Assembly: GCF_900185595.1 (NCBI RefSeq)
Contig: NZ_FYBH01000186.1
Span: 1 to 41,044 of the forward strand
Length of the DNA: 41,044 nt
From: Calothrix rhizosoleniae SC01
Lineage (GTDB): Bacteria > Cyanobacteriota > Cyanobacteriia > Cyanobacteriales > Nostocaceae
Reading direction: 5' to 3'
Shown: one piece after another, positions 36,797 through 41,044 of the stretch
Numbering within the stretch: the stretch's first letter is position 1
How the letters are laid out: each line of letters opens with the position of its first letter
Program-made: the position numbers and the translations under genes
Notes under the pieces: model-generated
The model's database searches: none
Told to the model about the DNA's origin: nothing
The model's input: only the letters and a program-made list of their open reading frames with translations

Positions 36797-36868
36797 AGAG
36801 CATGTACCGATTCATTGTAATTCCACCATATTTTTCCATTTATCACATGCCATACCCAACCATCCATT

Positions 36869-37456
36869 GTAGGGGCACGGCATCCACAATCTTTGCCGCA
36901 CAACGAAATATTCCACCCACGCCGTGCCCATAAGATGTTTCATCACACGACAAAATTTCGTCCACAGCATCCACAATCTTTGCCGCACAACGAAATATTC
37001 CACCCACGCTTTGCCCATAAAATGTTTCACCACACGACAAAAATTTCGTCCACAGCATCCACAATCTTTGCCGCACAACGAAATATTCCACCCACGCCGT
37101 GCCCATAAAATGTTTCATCACACGACAAAATTTTGTCCACAGCATCCACAATCCTCACTGCACAACGAAAAGTTCAACCCACGCCGTGCCCATAAAATGT
37201 TTCATCACACGACAAAATTTCGTCCACAGCATCCACAATCCTCACTGCACAACGAAAAGTTCAACCCACGCCGTGCCCATAAAATGTTTCATCACACGAC
37301 AAAATTTCGTCCACAGCATCCACAATCCTCACTGCACAACGAAAATTCCACCCACGCCGTGCCCAATCGCCATAATTTGGTTGGCTTAATATATTCAGGG
37401 CAGGCGCATTTAATTTTGTTGGTAAACCAGTTATACTATCGATACCGTGCCCCTAC
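36869..37456. repeat. 87-bp tandem repeat array flanked by inverted repeats
   Basis: Unit starts (GCATCCACAATC) at 36880, 36967, 37055, 37142, 37229 and 37316, spacing 87, 88, 87, 87, 87; the sixth copy stops after about 55 bp. Two unit types exist: copies 1-3 (CTTTGCCGCACAACG) and 4-6 (CTCACTGCACAACG). GTAGGGGCACGGCATC at 36869 and its inverted form GATACCGTGCCCCTAC at 37441-37456 bound the block. Each unit also contains GCCGTGCCCA in inverted sense (copy 2 reads GCTTTGCCCA), so a unit can fold with the flank. It fills the space between the methyltransferase and the RTX gene, ending 3 bp from the RTX stop. Not CRISPR: units adjoin without unique spacers. Confidence 0.85.
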
Positions 37457-37458
37457 TG

Positions 37459-40400
37459 TTACACATACTCAAAGGCATTACTGGTGAGATTCAAGCTATT
37501 CACATCCTCAAAAATAGCCACCAAATCCCCACTGCGGTAGAGTAACACATCACTACCCTGTATTGTTGTCTGGTAATTCCCAACAACACCATGAAGCTGC
37601 ACAACATCCTCGCTAGCGAAGAAGTCTTGAATCATAGCGTAATCTTGATTACCGGCAGTTACGTAATAAGCCTGAATCGCATCCCCAAGGATAAAGCGGT
37701 CTGCACCAGCTCCACCCATAAGCATATCCCGTTCATAAGCTCCAGCAGCTACCTCATCAGTACCGTTGAGGGTATCATCGCCTCCACCCCCGAAGAGCTC
37801 GTCATGACCGCTACCACCAGTGATTTGGTCGTTGCCAATTGCCCCTTCTGGAATGGAAGTTGCATCTTGATTAACATCAACCACCAACCGGGGTGCATTC
37901 CAACCTTCCGCAGAGTCAAACTGAACCCAGTTACTACCTGTACTCAGGAAAGCCCACCCATGATTACTGGTGGGGTCTGCTTGCCAAGCTTGCAAACTAG
38001 CTGTTACATCAATAGTGAGAATGCCTTGATTCACATAACCCGTAGTCGCCACTGATGTACTCTTGGCTTCTGCACCGTTGGTTTGGATTCCATTTCCCCA
38101 GGAATTCCAGGTGGCACTATCAGTCCAACTTTGCTGTAGTTCATAAACTTCAAGGCTGCTACCCGCGTTATAAACTTCTAATTCCAAAACCGCAGAGTTG
38201 ATGGTATCGTCCAAGGCAATTTGACCAGCTTGGCTGCCGAAGATATTGTCAAACTTCAATAGACCTTGGACTTCTCTTCCTTCATCATCATCATCATCAT
38301 CATCACCTGCAATATCTATATCACCTGCAATATCTATTATATTCAGCGAGGTATTACTGCCACGATAGCTATTAGCATAGGATTGATCAATATAAGTATC
38401 AACAGTGCTATTGTAGCCATTCACCCCTTGTTGGAAAGTCAGGGTTGCAGGAGTGTTGACATTTGTTTCAGTTGTAGTGGAGCCATTACCATCCCCTTCA
38501 ATGACATCATTACCAGAATTGCCGTAAATAACATCATCGCCGCTTCCCCCTATAAGGATATCGCTACCCCCAGCAACAGACCAGTCAATTTCGATGATAC
38601 CTTGCAAGGATGCATGGCCCAAATAATCGCCCCACTGTAGCCCACCAGAACCATCATTATAATTCATCCGCACATAGGCATCAGTGTTATTGGGTTCACT
38701 AGGTGCCCAATTGGTATAGGTAACAGCTTCACCACTCGCCCAGGTAAAAGTACCTTCGGTATCTTTATCAGTGAAACCGATCCACAACCATTCGCTGGTA
38801 CCAAAAGTTTGTTTTAACCAGTATTCCTCAGCAGCATCATTAATAGTAACTAAGTTACCGCCTAAACTCTGAGCTTCAGTTTGGGCTGCTTCCCATGAAT
38901 TTGCTGAACTGAGAACGTAAGTACTTTGACCGTAAGTATAATAAGTATAACCCTCAGGAATCACAGGGGTAACACTACCATCATCAAACTCATCTTCACC
39001 GTAGATAATATCATCACCAACATCACCGAAGATTACGTCATTACCACCACCACCCCTGAGAATATCGCTATTATCTGAGAGCTGTACATTAGCACTTTCA
39101 ACGGGTACAAACTCGATGTAGTCAATCCGAGTAAATTCCCAAGTATCTGCAATTCCTTGCAAGAAAATCTCATCGCCTTCATTAACTACCAATCCTGAGG
39201 CAACAGTATGGGTAACAAAGTTATTAGTTCCTGCGAAGGAATTACCCATTTCTTGATCGAGTAGCCATTTATCCGCTTCTACCCCACCAACTTTCACAGA
39301 AATCTCGGATATACCATCATTTTCATCGTGGTAACCGACGATAACATCGTAGAATCCGGTAGTACCAGTAAAGGTAGTAGTTGCAGTTATAGTAGCACCA
39401 GCATAACCTGCCTTAATTAAACTACCACCAGAGGCAAAAGTTTGAGCTTCCGTCAGGTAGTTACCACCCAAGGTCATGTCCTCGGCTTCAAATTTGACTG
39501 TGCTAATTGTTGGAGAATTATTGGTGGAATTATTGGTGTAACTATCAGTGGAAGAACTATCAGATGTTGCATGAGTTACATCAACCAACAGGCGAGGTGC
39601 AGTGGTGCCTTCAGCAGAGTCAAAATCAACCCCGTCATTACCAGTCGGAAGGAAAGCCCAGCCATAATTACTCGTGGGGTCTGCTTGCCAAGCTTGTAAA
39701 CTAGCTGTCACATCAATCGTGAGGATGCCTTGATTCACATAACCCGTAGTCGCTACTGATGTATTCTTGGCTTCTGTACCGTTGGCTTGAATTCCATTCC
39801 CCCAAGAATTCCAAGTGGCTGTATCTGTCCAACTTTGCAGTAGCTCATATACCTCAAGGCTGCTTCCTTCATCAGAAACATCAATTTCCAAAACCGCAGA
39901 GTTGATGGTATCGTCCAAGGCAATTTGACCTGCTTGGCTGCCGAAAATATTATCAAACCGAATCAGACCCTGAACAGGATCCCCATCATCACTACCATCA
40001 ACATTAAGGGAATCTGAACTGCTATTGTTGGCATTAGGATTATCTCCATGTATATAGGTATCAACCGTACCACTGTAGCCATTCACCCCTTGCTGGAAAG
40101 TTATCCATTCATTCAGAACAACGCTATTCTCGTTGTCACTACTAGAATCATTGTCACTGCTTGTATTTTCGCTACTATCACTAGTATTAGTAATATTACC
40201 ACTGGAGTCGATGCCAAACTGACTTCTCAGGTTGTTGAGGTTCAGATCAAAACTACTAGTATCTTGGTAGTTATCTCCAAAAATTATGTCATTACCATGA
40301 CCACCCTCAATCATATCCCTGCCATCTTCACCCACCAGCAGGTCACTTCCAGCTTCACCTTGAATCAGATCATCATCAGCACCACCGTAAGCCGCATCAT

Positions 40401-41044
40401 CTCCAGCACCAGCCATGATGAAGTCTCTACCCTCTCCACCAGAGAGGAAATCATCACCCCCACCTCCGGAGACAACATCAGCACCATCTTCACCGTAAAT
40501 GGCATCACCACCATTTTCCCCGGAAAGAAAGTCATTTCCCGTACCACCATAGATTTGGTCGTTGCCATTGAAGCCAAAGATGCTATCATTACCAGCATCA
40601 CCTTTGAGGGTATCATCTCCATCCCCACCATCAATTAAGTCATCCCCATCTCCACCACTGATATCATCATTCCCAACAAAACCGCCGAATATATCATCTA
40701 TCCCAGTCCCAACTTTAGTCTTGATAGTGGTATTAGGGTTATTGGGGTTTTGTTCTCCCGGTAGTGGTTCTAGGACTACACTAGAGCTGTCAGAAGAGTT
40801 GTCTAAAACATTGAACAAAGTCTGCCAAAAAGGATCATCATCATCACCACCACCAAACCAGGACCAGAAAGAATCGCCCTCGCCACCACCCCCAAACCAA
40901 GACCAGAAGGAACCACCTTCGCCACCACCCCCAAACCAAGACCAGAAGGAATCACCCTCGCCACCACCACCAAACCAAGACCAGAAATCACCAGTATTGT
41001 TATTGTTATTGGTATTGGTATTGTTATTGTTATTGGTATTGGTA
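37459..41044 (-). CDS. Giant RTX/lectin surface protein, 5' end beyond the window
   Basis: The frame stays open from the stop at 37459 to the window end, so at least 1190 residues are visible; the TTG at 40818 is not the true start. Numbering from that TTG: RTX nonapeptides (GGDGDDLIDGGDGDDTLKG) about 36-186; DNRLRE-type module about 237-413 (WNSWGNGI, ASLQAWQADPTSN); CBM6/35-like module about 441-571 (VKFEAEDMTL, RIDYIEFVPV); short RTX; C-type lectin domain about 619-746 (SWEAAQTEAQSLGGNLVTI, WLWIGFTDKD, EPNN, LQWGD); short RTX; second DNRLRE module about 790-981; final RTX and a C-terminal secretion-type domain (GADRFILGDA ... AIFEDV). Upstream are FWSWF repeats and an Asn/Thr tract. No transporter gene is in view. 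Expected to leave by type I secretion, bind Ca2+ and act as a glycan-binding adhesin or matrix protein. Confidence 0.9.
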   Translation of the reverse strand, partial: TNTNNNNNTNTNNNNNTGDFWSWFGGGGEGDSFWSWFGGGGEGGSFWSWFGGGGEGDSFWSWFGGGDDDDPFWQTLFNVLDNSSDSSSVVLEPLPGEQNPNNPNTTIKTKVGTGIDDIFGGFVGNDDISGGDGDDLIDGGDGDDTLKGDAGNDSIFGFNGNDQIYGGTGNDFLSGENGGDAIYGEDGADVVSGGGGDDFLSGGEGRDFIMAGAGDDAAYGGADDDLIQGEAGSDLLVGEDGRDMIEGGHGNDIIFGDNYQDTSSFDLNLNNLRSQFGIDSSGNITNTSDSSENTSSDNDSSSDNENSVVLNEWITFQQGVNGYSGTVDTYIHGDNPNANNSSSDSLNVDGSDDGDPVQGLIRFDNIFGSQAGQIALDDTINSAVLEIDVSDEGSSLEVYELLQSWTDTATWNSWGNGIQANGTEAKNTSVATTGYVNQGILTIDVTASLQAWQADPTSNYGWAFLPTGNDGVDFDSAEGTTAPRLLVDVTHATSDSSSTDSYTNNSTNNSPTISTVKFEAEDMTLGGNYLTEAQTFASGGSLIKAGYAGATITATTTFTGTTGFYDVIVGYHDENDGISEISVKVGGVEADKWLLDQEMGNSFAGTNNFVTHTVASGLVVNEGDEIFLQGIADTWEFTRIDYIEFVPVESANVQLSDNSDILRGGGGNDVIFGDVGDDIIYGEDEFDDGSVTPVIPEGYTYYTYGQSTYVLSSANSWEAAQTEAQSLGGNLVTINDAAEEYWLKQTFGTSEWLWIGFTDKDTEGTFTWASGEAVTYTNWAPSEPNNTDAYVRMNYNDGSGGLQWGDYLGHASLQGIIEIDWSVAGGSDILIGGSGDDVIYGNSGNDVIEGDGNGSTTTETNVNTPATLTFQQGVNGYNSTVDTYIDQSYANSYRGSNTSLNIIDIAGDIDIAGDDDDDDDEGREVQGLLKFDNIFGSQAGQIALDDTINSAVLELEVYNAGSSLEVYELQQSWTDSATWNSWGNGIQTNGAEAKSTSVATTGYVNQGILTIDVTASLQAWQADPTSNHGWAFLSTGSNWVQFDSAEGWNAPRLVVDVNQDATSIPEGAIGNDQITGGSGHDELFGGGGDDTLNGTDEVAAGAYERDMLMGGAGADRFILGDAIQAYYVTAGNQDYAMIQDFFASEDVVQLHGVVGNYQTTIQGSDVLLYRSGDLVAIFEDVNSLNLTSNAFEYV
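40834..40989 (-). repeat. Four 39-bp coding repeats (FWSWFGGGGEGDS)
   Basis: Translated on the minus strand, four consecutive 13-residue units: FWSWFGGGGEGDS, FWSWFGGGGEGGS, FWSWFGGGGEGDS and FWSWFGGGDDDDP, followed by FWQTLFN. Aromatic clusters alternate with glycine/acidic linkers. They sit between the Asn/Thr tract and the first RTX block of the giant protein. Confidence 0.85.
40996..41044 (-). repeat. Asn/Thr-coding 24-bp microsatellite at the window edge
   Basis: At least two copies of a unit encoding TNTNNNNN (AAT/AAC/ACC codons) in frame with the RTX protein, continuing past the window. Low-complexity linker; length probably variable. Confidence 0.75.

Noticed and set aside
36869-37456. 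CRISPR array
   Set aside because: Whole 87-88 bp units repeat without unique spacers, and no cas genes are present.
36893-37487. Long open frames on both strands across the 87-bp array (about 29-residue periodic peptides)
   Set aside because: 87 bp is a multiple of three, so frames stay open by arithmetic. There is no ribosome-binding site, the products are odd (Trp/Cys/His-rich), one 88-bp unit shifts the frame, and several frames are open at once.
38580-38960. Diversity-generating retroelement target in the C-type lectin domain
   Set aside because: No reverse transcriptase, template repeat or adenine-biased variation is visible, and the domain is internal, not C-terminal as in typical DGR targets.
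39442-40638. Plus-strand frames of up to 196 codons opposite the RTX gene
   Set aside because: Ile/Thr-rich products arise from the antisense of Asp/Gly/Asn-rich RTX coding sequence.

Overview
This window looks like chromosomal DNA of a filamentous, probably Nostocales-type cyanobacterium. The evidence is many HIP1 octamers (GCGATCGC, for example near 4878, 5053, 10283, 15733, 21109, 28564, 36442), moderate AT-richness, simple-repeat-rich spacers, a PEP-CTERM protein, a ThiF-like orphan and RRM protein of cyanobacterial type, and large RTX proteins. Species assignment is inference. No phage, plasmid, CRISPR or transposase gene is visible.

Layout. 1-3001 holds a glycosyltransferase (cut by the window edge), a TPR protein and an unrecognised two-domain beta-rich protein. 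3119-8872 holds a PEP-CTERM exported protein (minus), an aspartate aminotransferase, a DUF3352 gene broken by two copies of one miniature transposon, and a small secreted protein. 9318-11698 holds serine acetyltransferase, a cupin and a DUF3750-like protein. 12062-17056 holds two tRNA-Leu genes (CAA, CAG), an M48 peptidase whose stop codon lies inside a tRNA gene, murA, a SpoU-type RNA methyltransferase and a lone ThiF-like protein. 17662-22095 holds a secreted glycerophosphodiester phosphodiesterase, a candidate Yfr2-like small RNA, an RRM protein and typA. 22282-26956 is a four-gene minus-strand sugar ABC importer (binding protein, two permeases, ATPase). 27662-32010 holds a membrane Ser/Thr kinase, a NarL-type two-component pair and a divergent small periplasmic Spy-like protein. 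32714-36796 holds msrA, a creatininase-family/avtA pair and a methyltransferase. The right end is an 87-bp tandem array followed by a giant RTX/lectin surface protein running off the window.

The most striking structures are repeats. A 127-bp TA-flanked miniature element occurs four times. Two copies sit in the same gene, same orientation and same reading phase, and removing each with one TA exactly restores the reading frame. A third copy (27142) is identical to one of these. A fourth is nested in the central palindrome of a different 130-bp TA-flanked element. The RTX protein combines carbohydrate-binding modules, a C-type lectin domain and two nearly duplicate DNRLRE-type modules. Its visible N-terminal part has an Asn/Thr tract and four 13-residue FWSWFGGGGEGDS-type repeats.

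How the genes work together: there is no single pathway. Envelope and exopolysaccharide functions (glycosyltransferase, PEP-CTERM, MurA, M48, GDPD, RTX/lectin adhesin) and nutrient uptake (sugar ABC) recur. Clear co-transcription is supported only for the kinase/regulator pair, the creatininase/avtA pair and, with large gaps, the ABC genes.
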